A DNA stretch of 50,885 nt from Achromobacter sp. MYb9 (GCF_002975275.1 NZ_PCOQ01000036.1:1-50885), one strand, 5' to 3'; shown: positions 1 through 8,982, numbered from the stretch's first letter. Numbers and translations: made by a program. The notes: generated by a model not told the origin, from the letters alone.

Positions 1-717
1 CCTTCGGATTCCCTCGGGCTTATCGACGCCCCGCGCCCCACCGGCCACCGACGCGCCGGGCTCCGTTGAATGCAATTTCCCGATCGCTGGGGCGGGCGGT
101 TTTCTTGGGGTTCTTCTCCACGCGGTGGGGTGGTGGATGATCTTGCGGGGCCCGCTCCCGGCCGGCCGCGCGGGCGGCCTTTGGGAGCTTACGCGTCGTC
201 TTGCGTCGTGACGCGATTCGCTTCGCGTGTGGGCGGCTATCGTTGCGCTTTGCTTTGGGCTGGCTTTGGTTTGGAAGATTTTGCGGGGTCGTCCCTTGTC
301 GGCCGCGCGGGCGGCCTCGGGGACTTGGCGGTGTCTTGCGGTTCATGATGCCGCGTCGCGCTTGTGAAGAGCGGACTTGCGGGGCTTGCCTCAGGACGGC
401 CGCCCGGGCGGCCTTTTGAGGCGTTCACGGCGTCTTGCGATCCCCGATGCCGCTGCGCGCACGCAACGTAAGGAACCCTCGCAACGCTGCAAATTTCAGC
501 CGACGCTCGCAACAATCGCTGGCCTCCCTTTTAGACGGGTGACGCGCGTACAGGTCGGGCGAAGCAAGCGGGTACTGGCCGCGCGCCACCCGTCGCTCCA
601 CCTCCCCACCTGACGGCGGGGCCAATAGAAAACCACCCGCCAAAAGCGCGTAAGCGACCAACGTGACAACACCCCGACAACGCGTATGCAGAAAGCGTCC
701 GCCCGCGCGGACTGTGG
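1..717. repeat. Repetitive element copy 1, left portion (IS-interrupted)
   Basis: Bases 1 to about 645 align without visible gaps to 50039-50683 (constant offset 50038), with an almost unchanged core at roughly 125-330. Copy 1 begins inside its left palindromic arm: the right half of the outer stem (near 31-55) is present and its partner would lie before base 1. Bases 646-717 have diverged from copy 2. No protein family was recognised in any frame; the open frames look like products of high GC. The stretch contains three related modules around GGCCGSGCGGGCGGCC (listed separately). Right-hand remnants continue after the insertion sequence at 1952-2192. Confidence 0.85.
143..439. repeat. Three internal modules of ~62 bp within repeat copy 1
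   Basis: Three related blocks lie at 143-205, 281-340 and 377-439. Each starts with TTGCGGGG, has about 12 variable bases, then a GC palindrome-like core (CGGCCGCGCGGGCGGCC in the first two, CGGCCGCCCGGGCGGCC in the third), and ends with a TCTTGCG motif. The third core contains a perfect 16-bp palindrome at 398-413 followed by TTTT, which resembles a terminator hairpin. The same three blocks recur in copy 2 at +50038 (about 50181-50477). Function unknown. Confidence 0.7.
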
Positions 718-738
718 TGGTCAAGTTTTAGTGGACAC

Positions 739-1641
739 TTAGGTCGGTTGTTTTCGCAGCCGGCGGGCCTCATAGGCGGCCGGTGCCAGATATCCCAACG
801 TAGAGTGCAGCCGCCGGGTGTTGTAGAAGTTCTCGATGTAGTCTTGGATATCTCGATGAGCCTCTGCACGGGTGGCGTAATGGGTCTTCCACAGACGTTC
901 AACCTTGAGGCTCAGGAAGAAGCGTTCCATCACTGCGTTGTCCCAACAGTTTGCTCTGCGACTCATGCTGCACACAATGCCATGTGCCGCTAGGATTGCC
1001 TGGTATTCCGCGCTGCCGTATTGGAAGCCTCGATCGGAGTGCAGTACTAACCCGCGGCGAGGTCGTCGCTGGCGGATTGCCATCTCCAGCGCTTGGCGAA
1101 CGACGGGCGTATGCGTCGTTGACGACGTCGCCCAACCAACTAGGCGTCGCGAGTACAGGTCTAGAACGGCGGCCAGATGAAGCCAGCCCTGGGCCGTATT
1201 GATGCACGTGACATCAGTGACCCACGCACGGTTCGGCTGGTCTACGTCGAACTGCCGGTCCAGCACGTTCTTAAACGTCGGTTGGCCTAAATCGGTGATT
1301 GTGGTGCGTACGAACCGACGCTTCCAGACGGGTCTTAGAAAGGCCTGCCGCATCAGGGTGCGCGCACGATAGCGGCCGATGACAATACCCTCGGCCCGCA
1401 GCGCATGAGAGATACGGCGACTTCCGTAGGTCGACCCGCTTGCGTTAAATGCTGCGGCCACATGCACCTGTTCGCGCAACGCTTTAGGGCGCATCCGTCG
1501 GCTACGTTGAGCGTAATAACCGGAGCGGCTAACGCCCAACACCCGGCAGATGTGGCTAACGTGATAGGCCTTCTGTTGCAGATGCGCCACTAGAGCAAAG
1601 CTCACTTGAGCTCGCGGGCAAAGAAGGCCGAGGCTTTTTTT
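739..1641 (-). CDS. IS3-family transposase OrfB (DDE integrase core)
   Basis: Catalytic half of the transposase, normally made as an OrfAB fusion by -1 frameshifting. The N-terminal part has the HTH_21-like region (VSRSGYYA). The rve/DDE core follows with the three acidic residues in typical context: WVTDVTCI (first Asp), LHSDRGFQYGS (second Asp) and WDNAVMERFFLSLKVE (Glu about 35 residues later). The protein ends normally 21 bp from the left IS end with no internal stop, so the element may be active. The open frame extends upstream to 1770, but recognisable OrfB sequence starts near the frameshift site, so the start given here is the slippage point, not an independent start codon. Confidence 0.9.
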   Translation of the reverse strand, partial: KKSLGLLCPRAQVSFALVAHLQQKAYHVSHICRVLGVSRSGYYAQRSRRMRPKALREQVHVAAAFNASGSTYGSRRISHALRAEGIVIGRYRARTLMRQAFLRPVWKRRFVRTTITDLGQPTFKNVLDRQFDVDQPNRAWVTDVTCINTAQGWLHLAAVLDLYSRRLVGWATSSTTHTPVVRQALEMAIRQRRPRRGLVLHSDRGFQYGSAEYQAILAAHGIVCSMSRRANCWDNAVMERFFLSLKVERLWKTHYATRAEAHRDIQDYIENFYNTRRLHSTLGYLAPAAYEARRLRKQPT

Positions 1642-1901
1642 AGTAGCTCCATGTCCACCTTCGCTTGGCGCAGCTCCATCTCCAACTCGCGGATACGTCG
1701 TTGCTCGGGCGTGATCGGCAAGCCAGGGCCAGGATCGCCCAGTCGATCGGCCTTGTACTGGACCAGCCACCGCCGCAGCGCTGTCTCACCCAGCCCCAAC
1801 GATGCGCAGACCTCGGCTACGCTAAGGCCCTTGTCCATAACCATGTGAACTGCCTGAAGCTTGAACTCAGCCGTAAAGGCACGCCGCTTTATCTTAGTCA
1901 T
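1602..1901 (-). CDS. IS3-family transposase OrfA (HTH DNA-binding protein)
   Basis: A 99-residue protein with the HTH_Tnp_1 fold (RRAFTAEFKLQAVHMV, then GLSVAEVCASLGLGETALRRW), followed by a leucine-rich helix (RIRELEMELRQAKVDMELLKKA) of the type that mediates OrfA/OrfAB multimerisation. The ATG at 1901 is preceded by a strong AGGAGGTGA ribosome-binding site. A run of seven A plus G on the minus strand (T7 at 1635-1641) lies in the OrfA frame as CTA AAA AAA G, a standard -1 slippery sequence leading into OrfB. Confidence 0.9.
   Translation of the reverse strand: MTKIKRRAFTAEFKLQAVHMVMDKGLSVAEVCASLGLGETALRRWLVQYKADRLGDPGPGLPITPEQRRIRELEMELRQAKVDMELLKKASAFFARELK
1635..1641 (-). promoter_or_regulatory. 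Programmed -1 frameshift slippery site of the IS
   Basis: T7 on the plus strand gives A AAA AAA G on the transcribed strand, in phase with OrfA. Slipping back one base continues as AAA AGC CTC GGC, which is the OrfB frame. This is the classical arrangement for OrfAB transframe production in IS3 elements. Frame continuity was checked by eye. Confidence 0.75.
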
Positions 1902-1951
1902 GACTCACCTCCTAGGTTCAACCTAAATGGGTGTCTACCAAAATTAGACCA

Positions 1952-2192
1952 CTACAGACGCTTGAGGCGGGCCCCGCAAATCTCGTCAGTAATAAGGGGC
2001 CCGGCAGCGCGCAAACCAAGACGGCGCAGCTCGTCGCCGGGGTCGGGTGGGTGGCGCGCAACCTTGATGCGCCCGAGGGAATCTGAAGGGAAGGCCGCAG
2101 GCCTGGACGAAGATGACGACGGGGACGTCCGGAGCGAAGGCTCCGGACCGCAATCGTGGGCGCGCGCCACCCACCCGACCCCGGCGGCGAGC
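1952..2192. repeat. Repetitive element copy 1, right portion with palindromic arm
   Basis: Continues copy 1 after the IS. Bases from about 1963 to 2093 match 50758-50883 of copy 2. The terminal arm is a long imperfect palindrome: 2029-2059 pairs with 2162-2192 (31-bp arms, one G/U-type mismatch) around a 102-base interior. The interior holds the sequence GAGGGAATCTGAAGG and the hairpin GTCCGGAGCGAAGGCTCCGGAC-like block near 2127-2148. Bases 2193-2250, between the arm and the glpK stop, show nothing recognisable. Confidence 0.8.
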
Positions 2193-2250
2193 GTCCCACG
2201 AAGATCCACGCCAACCGCCACCACATCCCTCAAGCAGTTGCTATAACGAC

Positions 2251-3772
<1,522 letters not shown>

Positions 3773-3786
<14 letters not shown>

Positions 3787-5227
3787 TTTGTTTGGCGCCG
3801 TTCAGGTGTGCCCCGGCCTGTGGCTCAAGGCGTCTAAAGGAGAAGGTCGAGGCCATGCACATCAGGCCGATGACGATGAAGCCGGCAACGACATCGCCGA
3901 CCGCAAGCGTCTCGGCGCCGCGCAGGGCCATGCTGACGTTCAGCGTGACTGCGGCCACCCCCACGCCCAGGCTGATACCCAACTGCTGCGCCATCGCTGC
4001 GAAACTGCTGGCGCGGCTCATTTTGGCCGGGGGAATGTCGGCATAGGTTAGCGTATTTACCCCGGTGAATTGCAACGACCGGAAGAAGCCGCCAACCAGC
4101 AGGATGGCGATCATCAGCCAGACCGGCGTGGCGGGGGTGAAGGTGGCGCACACCATGATGAACACGCCGGTCAGCAGCGCGTTCACGGTCAACACGCGGC
4201 GGAAGCCGAAGTGGCGGACGATGGGCGTGGCCACGAACTTCATCAGCAAGGCGCCCGCCGCGCTGGCGAACGTGATCAGGCCGGCGGAAAACGGCGACAG
4301 GCCGAAACCCACTTGCAGCAGCATGGCCAACAGGAATGGCGTGGCGCCCACGGCGAAGCGGCACAGGTTGCCGCCCAGGGTGGAAATGGCGAACGTCGGG
4401 ATCCGCATCAGCGACAGGTCGATGATGGGGTGCTCAATGCGCCGGGCGTGCCAGGCATACAGGAAACCGCAGGCGGCGCCCACGGCGATCATGCCCAGCA
4501 GCATCGGCAGCGGCATCACGTCGCGGCCAATGGCCTCGAAGCCGCTGACCAGCGCGGCCAGGCAGACGGCGCTAAGCAGAAAGCCCAGCCAGTCCAGGCG
4601 CGGCGCGGTTTCTTCCTTGATTTCGGTGACATAGCGCAGCACCAGCGCGATCCCCAGGACGCCGATCGGGATGTTGATCAGGAAAATCCAGTGCCAGGAC
4701 ATATAGGTGACCATGAAACCGCCCAACGGCGGTCCGATCACCGGCCCCAGCAGCGCCGGGATGGACAGGAAAGACATGGCTTTCAGCAGATCCTGCTTGG
4801 GCACGGTCCGCAGCAGGATGATCCGCCCCACCGGCACCATCATCGCGCCCGCCATCCCCTGGATGATCCGGGCCGCGACCAGCTGGGGCAGGTCCTGCGA
4901 GAGCGCGCAGGCGACGGAGCTGAGGGTGAACAGCCCGATGGCGGCCACGAACACTCGGCGGGCGCCGTAGCGGTCGGCCGCCCAGCCGCTGACCGGCACG
5001 AAGACGGCCACGGACAGCAGGTAAGACGTAATGGCCACGTTCAGCCGGACGGGCGTGGATCCCAGGGCCCGGGCCATGGCCGGCAGGGCGGTGGCCACGA
5101 CGGTGGCGTCCAGCATCTGCATGAACAGCGCACAGCCCACGATGAAGGGAATCATGCGCGCCGCGCGCAACGCATCCGGGTTCGAGGGCGGAGCGGGGTG
5201 GGCGGTTGCTGCGGATTCTGCTGACAT
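3773..5227 (-). CDS. MFS transporter, DHA2 (EmrB/QacA-type) family
   Basis: A 484-residue inner-membrane transporter, by family a proton-coupled exporter of drugs or other small compounds; the substrate cannot be read from sequence. The N-terminal half shows MQMLDATVVATALPAMA, the motif-A-like GWAADRYGARRVF, ARIIQGMAGAMMVPVGRIILLR and the DHA2-typical GPVIGPPLGGFMVTYMSWHWIFLINIPIG. The length and repeated hydrophobic segments fit a 14-helix topology. It is transcribed ahead of glpK with a 14-bp overlap, an unusual pairing that suggests shared transcription but not necessarily shared function. A divergent 98-bp region separates it from the DUF3460 gene. Confidence 0.92.
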
Positions 5228-5262
5228 GGCAAGAGGGGACGTTGGGTGCCTGACGATTGTAA

Positions 5263-5282
5263 CGCCGGGGGTTTGCCCGGCG
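5263..5282. promoter_or_regulatory. Inverted repeat in the MFS/DUF3460 divergent intergenic region
   Basis: CGCCGGG at 5263-5269 and CCCGGCG at 5276-5282 form a 7-bp perfect inverted repeat with a 6-base spacer, between the two divergent starts. It could be an operator or a leader hairpin. No regulator gene is adjacent, so no binding protein is proposed. Confidence 0.35.
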
Positions 5283-5325
5283 TGAAGTAAACTCCTGGGA
5301 TCCGAAACCCACTGAAATTGGTGTC

Positions 5326-5514
5326 ATGGCGACCAACTACGAATCCGAGATCACCCTTTTCCTGAAAGACTTCAAGCAGTCGCACCCTGGCACCGAAGAG
5401 CGCCAGCGCGAAGGCCGCGCCCGTCTTTGGGATAAACCGCAGGACTCGGAACTGCTGGAAGGCTTCCGCGCGGCCCGCGTGCCGCAAAAACCCTACGTGT
5501 ATTCGGCAGACTGA
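5326..5514 (+). CDS. DUF3460 family protein
   Basis: A 62-residue soluble protein whose sequence (NYESEITLFLKDFKQSHPGTEERQREGRARLWDK...) matches the small DUF3460 family of betaproteobacteria, found directly upstream of scpA and panC. There is no signal peptide or membrane segment, and charged residues dominate. Its function is unknown. It is 16 bp upstream of scpA and probably in the same transcript, which makes a link to chromosome organisation possible but untested. Family recognition is from memory. Confidence 0.85.
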   Translation: MATNYESEITLFLKDFKQSHPGTEERQREGRARLWDKPQDSELLEGFRAARVPQKPYVYSAD

Positions 5515-5530
5515 TCCCGTTGCGGCAGAC

Positions 5531-6421
5531 ATGTCCCAAAACCCTTCCGTCCCGGGCGAGGCGCTGGCCAAGCTGGTGAAGCCGCCCGTGGACAGCACGC
5601 CCGATACCGTCGATAGCGTGGCGTTCGCACGCCTGTACGGCGAGCCGCTGTTCCAGATGCCGACGGATCTGTACATTCCGCCGGACGCGCTGGAAGTGTT
5701 CCTCGAGGCGTTCGAAGGGCCGCTGGACCTGCTGCTATACCTGATCCGCAAGCAGAACTTCAATGTGCTGGACATCCCGATGGCGGATGTCACGCGGCAA
5801 TATCTGTCGTATGTGGACCAGATCCGCATCACCAACCTGGAGCTGGCCGCCGAGTACCTGCTGATGGCGGCCATGCTGATCGAGATCAAGTCGCGCATGC
5901 TGTTGCCGGTCAGAAAGACCGACACCGGCGAAGAGCCCGAAGATCCGCGCGCCGAACTCGTCCGCCGCCTGCTCGAATACGAACAGATGAAGCTGGCCGC
6001 CCAGAAGCTGGACAAGCTGCCGCAGCTGGGCCGCGACTTCGTCAGCAGCCAGGCCGTGGCCGACCTCAGCGTCGAACGCATGATGCCCGAAGTCAGCGTG
6101 GACGACCTGCGCCAGGCCTGGGCCGACATCATGAAGCGGGCCAAGCTGAATCAGCATCACCACATCACGCGCGAACAGCTGTCCGTGCGCGATCACATGA
6201 CGCACATCCTGCGGCGCCTGAACGATGTGCGCTTTATGGAATTCGGCGACCTTTTCATGGAGCGCGTTCGCGAAGGCGCGCCCGCGGCGGTGGTCGTCGT
6301 GCATTTCATCGCCATGCTTGAGCTGGCCCGCGAATCCCTGCTGGAAATCACGCAGGCGGAGCCCTATGCTCCCATTTACGTGCGCCTGGCCTACACCAGC
6401 GTGGCGGCGGTCGCGGCCTGA
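5531..6421 (+). CDS. scpA: Segregation and condensation protein A (kleisin)
   Basis: A 296-residue kleisin subunit of the SMC-ScpAB condensin complex, which bridges SMC heads for chromosome compaction and segregation. The conserved N-terminal region LEVFLEAFEGPLDLLLYLIRKQNFNVLDIPMADVTRQYL (about residues 57-95) is diagnostic. It is followed by the AAEYLLMAAMLIEIKSRMLLP helix and a C-terminal winged-helix region. The first ~50 residues (proline-rich, STPDTVDSVAF) are a low-conservation extension. No scpB is present in this window. It lies between DUF3460 and panC with short gaps (16 and 36 bp), as in related betaproteobacteria. Confidence 0.95.
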   Translation: MSQNPSVPGEALAKLVKPPVDSTPDTVDSVAFARLYGEPLFQMPTDLYIPPDALEVFLEAFEGPLDLLLYLIRKQNFNVLDIPMADVTRQYLSYVDQIRITNLELAAEYLLMAAMLIEIKSRMLLPVRKTDTGEEPEDPRAELVRRLLEYEQMKLAAQKLDKLPQLGRDFVSSQAVADLSVERMMPEVSVDDLRQAWADIMKRAKLNQHHHITREQLSVRDHMTHILRRLNDVRFMEFGDLFMERVREGAPAAVVVVHFIAMLELARESLLEITQAEPYAPIYVRLAYTSVAAVAA

Positions 6422-6457
6422 TCCTGACCGGGCTGCCCCCAACCCCGGAGAGTCCCC

Positions 6458-7312
6458 TTGAAAGTCGTCCATACCATCCAGGAATTGCGCGATCACCTGC
6501 GCGGCCAGAATCGCGTGTCGTTCGTGCCCACGATGGGCAACCTGCATGAAGGCCACCTGTCCTTGATGAAACTGGCGCGCCAGCACGGCGACCCCGTGGT
6601 GGCCAGCATCTTCGTGAACCGGCTGCAATTCGGCCCCAACGAAGACTTCGACCAGTATCCGCGCACGCTGGCGGCCGACATCGAAAAACTGGAGCAGGCG
6701 CGCGATGTTTACGTGCTGTTCGCGCCCAATGAACGCGAGATGTACCCCGAGCCGCAGAACTACCGCGTGCAGCCGCCCGACGATCTGGGCGACATCCTGG
6801 AAGGCGAATTCCGGCCCGGTTTCTTCGAGGGCGTCAGCACGGTGGTCCTGAAGCTGTTTTCATGCGTGCAGCCGCGCGTGGCCGTGTTCGGCAAGAAGGA
6901 CTATCAGCAGCTGATGGTGGTTCGCAACATGTGCCGCCAGTTCCAGCTGCCGGTGGAAGTGCTGGCGCACGAAACGGTGCGTGCCGATGATGGCCTGGCG
7001 CTGTCGTCGCGCAACCGCTACCTGACCGAAGGCGAACGCGCCGAGGCCCCGGCGCTGTATGCCGAACTGCAGCGCATCGGCCAGCGGCTGGCCGAAGGCG
7101 AGCGCGACGCGCTGGCCCTGGAACGCGATGCCGCCGACCGCCTTGCCCTGCGCGGCTGGAAGGTGGACTACGTGGCGTTGCGCCGTCAGCAGGATTTGAA
7201 GCGCCCCGAGGCCGCCGACCTGCAGGCTGGCGTTCCCGTCGTGGCCCTGGCCGCAGCCAAGCTGGGCGCCACCCGCTTGATCGATAACCTGGAACTGACC
7301 TACGCGGTCTGA
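6458..7312 (+). CDS. panC: Pantothenate synthetase
   Basis: Condenses pantoate and beta-alanine with ATP to give pantothenate, the vitamin B5 precursor of CoA. The 284-residue length is normal. The nucleotidyltransferase HIGH-type motif appears as TMGNLHEGHLSL. Other family blocks are ASIFVNRLQFGPNEDFDQYPR, FGKKDYQQLMVVRNM and the KMSKS-region equivalent GLALSSRNRYL. The start is TTG at 6458, preceded by a GGAG-containing Shine-Dalgarno region; MKVVHTIQELR fits the family N-terminus. The CoA-pathway gene coaE is also nearby, about 2.5 kb downstream. Confidence 0.97.
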   Translation: MKVVHTIQELRDHLRGQNRVSFVPTMGNLHEGHLSLMKLARQHGDPVVASIFVNRLQFGPNEDFDQYPRTLAADIEKLEQARDVYVLFAPNEREMYPEPQNYRVQPPDDLGDILEGEFRPGFFEGVSTVVLKLFSCVQPRVAVFGKKDYQQLMVVRNMCRQFQLPVEVLAHETVRADDGLALSSRNRYLTEGERAEAPALYAELQRIGQRLAEGERDALALERDAADRLALRGWKVDYVALRRQQDLKRPEAADLQAGVPVVALAAAKLGATRLIDNLELTYAV

Positions 7313-7407
7313 GCGTTCCATGCAGGCAGGGGCGCGCGGATACCGCGTCGTCCCGACCCCTGACAGATTTGCCAGCTTTCGCCGCCTGTGGCGGCCGGGC
7401 AGACTTG

Positions 7408-7421
7408 ATGTAATCCTACAT
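7408..7421. promoter_or_regulatory. Short inverted repeat upstream of the HTH-only regulator
   Basis: ATGTAATCCTACAT: perfect 5-bp arms with a 4-base spacer, 18 bp before the ATG of the LuxR-type gene. It is placed where an autoregulatory operator could lie. Short palindromes occur by chance, so this is only a candidate. Confidence 0.25.
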
Positions 7422-7438
7422 TGCAAAAAGAGTCGCCC

Positions 7439-7819
7439 ATGCAAGCTCCCCGTCCCGATTTCGAAGCGGTGCTTTCCGCGCTGACACCCCGCGAACGGCA
7501 GATCGTCGGCTATGTGGCGGCCGGCCGCCCCAACAAGGTCATCGCCATTGATCTGGGCATTTCACTGCGCACCGCCGAAGCCCATCGTGCCCGTATCTTC
7601 GAAAAGCTCGATGCCCGCAATGCCATGCAGCTTGCCTGCCAGCTATGCGCCCACGGGCGCACGGGGGCGTCTCCCATCCTCAATGCCGTGGCGGCTTGCG
7701 GCAAACCGTCAGCCCACGCGGGCCCGCCATGGACGCCCCGGCATGTGCTGCATGCGCCTGCGCCGCCCGCCTACGGTCCGTGTCCGGCCGGCAAGCCGCC
7801 TGATCCTGATTCCGGATGA
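7439..7819 (+). CDS. HTH-only LuxR/FixJ-type transcriptional regulator
   Basis: A 126-residue protein with a full GerE/LuxR helix-turn-helix (LTPRERQIVGYVAAGRPNKVIAIDLGISLRTAEAHRARIFEKLDARN) closest in wording to the FixJ class. It has no receiver domain, and no receiver-domain reading frame lies immediately upstream. After the HTH comes a ~55-residue tail rich in Pro, Ala and Gly without recognised fold. ATG 7439 is chosen over the TTG at 7421 because an AAAAAGAG purine stretch precedes it. It could be a stand-alone DNA-binding protein or a truncated response regulator. Confidence 0.75.
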   Translation: MQAPRPDFEAVLSALTPRERQIVGYVAAGRPNKVIAIDLGISLRTAEAHRARIFEKLDARNAMQLACQLCAHGRTGASPILNAVAACGKPSAHAGPPWTPRHVLHAPAPPAYGPCPAGKPPDPDSG

Positions 7820-7904
7820 GGTGTCCGCGAAGGAACCCCTTCGGCAGTGATGTTCAGTGGCGGCCCGTGCAGTCACGACCCTGAGTCACGACCCTTCAAC
7901 GACG

Positions 7905-7939
7905 CCGGCCCTGGCGAACGTCGTGTTCGCCAGGGCCGG
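7905..7939. terminator. Perfect 15-bp stem hairpin downstream of the LuxR-type gene
   Basis: CCGGCCCTGGCGAAC at 7905-7919 is exactly complementary to 7925-7939, with loop GTCGT. It lies between the LuxR-type gene (ends 7819) and the convergent lipoprotein gene (ends 8020). It has no T-run on either side, so it may be a terminator of the non-canonical GC-hairpin kind, an mRNA 3' stabiliser, or another element. Confidence 0.6.
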
Positions 7940-7981
7940 TGGGTATTGAATCGATGCCCGAGGGCAGGCAGGCGCTTAAAC

Positions 7982-8026
7982 CGTCGAAGGCATCGAGATC
8001 ATCGAGACCATCGAAGCCATCACGGG
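7982..8026. repeat. Degenerate 9-bp tandem repeat at the lipoprotein 3' end
   Basis: Five consecutive 9-base units: CGTCGAAGG, CATCGAGAT, CATCGAGAC, CATCGAAGC, CATCACGGG. They start in the intergenic region and reach the stop codon of the lipoprotein gene (TGA at 8020-8022 on the minus strand). Read on the minus strand, the array directly follows the gene, so it could be residual coding sequence beyond an earlier stop or simple slippage. Confidence 0.55.
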
Positions 8027-8790
8027 CACTGGGGCGCTTGGGCCTTGGCCAGCTCGTCAATCGGATCCAGATCCGGCTGGCGAGTCAGGTTGTAGTTCAG
8101 GTTGGGGGTTTGACCGGCGATGGAACGCACACGCAGCACGTTGTTGGCGGCCACCACGAATTCCGCGCGGGCATTGCCCTTGCCGTCCATCAGGATGACG
8201 CGCGGCGGGCGCTCGTCGGTAGCGTCCCAGCAGCCCTGTTCCGTGACGGCGGGGCCCTTTTTGGGGTCGCTTTCCAGGTATGCCGTGCGACCGCGCCAGC
8301 GGCCGTTGGGCGCCAGGGTCAGCGTGACGCGCTGCGCCGTGCATTGCATGGCGGGCGAAAAGCAGGGCAGCGTGCCCATATAGGTTTGCGGTTGCGGCAC
8401 CAGGCTTTGCACGGCGGCATTGGGCGCGGCGGGCGCAGGCGCGGGCGTGGCGGCCGACGATTGCGCGGCGCGATCGGCGCCTTCGGGCACGGTTTGGCCG
8501 TCTTCGGTGGTCTGGCCGGCTGGCGTGGCTTGCGAGGCTTGGTTCTGTGGCTTGCGGGCGTCGGGCTTCAGGGCGATTTGCACCTGCGACGGGGCGCGAA
8601 TGACGCTACGGTAACCCGCGCCCGAGCCCTGGTATTGGGCGTCGGTCACGGTGCTTTCGACCGGGGGGTCGTAATAGCCTTCGGTTTTTTGCTGGGCGCA
8701 GCCCGCGGCGCCGAGTGCTGTACCGGCCAGCAGCAGCCCCATGACGCTGAGTTTGCGGGATCGGGTGACGATGTCGACGCGGGCGGTCAT
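8020..8790 (-). CDS. Putative lipoprotein with NlpE-like C-terminal domain
   Basis: A 256-residue exported protein. The N-terminus is a signal peptide ending LAGTALGAAG-C31, a weak but plausible lipobox. A Pro/Ala/Gln-rich linker covers residues ~70-125. The C-terminal part (from TYMGTLPC) resembles the NlpE N-terminal beta-barrel: YMGTLPC...VTLTLAPNGRWRGRTAYLE, then EQGCW...PPRVILMDGKG and AEFVVAANNVLRV. The NlpE family CXXC is not present; instead the two cysteines are separated by six residues (PCFSPAMQC). In enterobacteria NlpE reports envelope stress to Cpx; no such partner is seen here, so only an envelope lipoprotein role is proposed. Confidence 0.65.
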   Translation of the reverse strand: MTARVDIVTRSRKLSVMGLLLAGTALGAAGCAQQKTEGYYDPPVESTVTDAQYQGSGAGYRSVIRAPSQVQIALKPDARKPQNQASQATPAGQTTEDGQTVPEGADRAAQSSAATPAPAPAAPNAAVQSLVPQPQTYMGTLPCFSPAMQCTAQRVTLTLAPNGRWRGRTAYLESDPKKGPAVTEQGCWDATDERPPRVILMDGKGNARAEFVVAANNVLRVRSIAGQTPNLNYNLTRQPDLDPIDELAKAQAPQCP

Positions 8791-8982
8791 GGCAGCTTAT
8801 CCGTGAATTGGTCTGTCTCCGATTTTACGCACTTATGCGAAGATTCGATACGTTCCCTTAGCCACTCTTGGGTGTTGTCTGCACTTTATGCACAAATTAC
8901 GACACGGCCTTTGTCGGGCCGTCTGCTTTTCGACCATTCGCGGTGCAAGGAACGCCGGCGAACGCGTGCGTCGGGCCGGCCA

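Larger units (their letters stand above)
718..1951 (-). mobile_element. IS3-family insertion sequence, apparently intact
   Basis: A 1,234-bp element with two overlapping minus-strand reading frames (OrfA and OrfB) and imperfect terminal inverted repeats. The left end reads TGGTCAAGTTTTAGTGGACA from 718; the right end, on the other strand, reads TGGTCTAATTTTGGTAGACA from 1951. The 16 matches in 20 bases, the OrfA/OrfB arrangement and the A7G slippery site all fit the IS3 family. No clear target duplication is seen beside these ends (GTGG on the left, CTAC on the right), so the exact boundaries could differ by a few bases. It sits in the middle of repeat copy 1; copy 2 has no such insertion. 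Confidence 0.9.

Noticed and set aside
20..724. Several overlapping open frames on both strands within repeat copy 1, some also open in copy 2
   Set aside because: No recognisable family, heavy Arg/Gly/Pro/Ala composition, and the same bases form palindromes. Frame conservation between copies is trivial because the copies have no indels.
8903..8930. Terminator-like ACGGCC/GGCCGT hairpin before pilD
   Set aside because: Only six pairs and no gene end nearby; chance is likely at this GC content.
7939..8982. Long N-terminal extension of the prepilin peptidase frame (would give 633 residues)
   Set aside because: The extension runs antisense through the lipoprotein gene and lacks homology; MSSVHHAFGMPLG at 8983 is the normal start.
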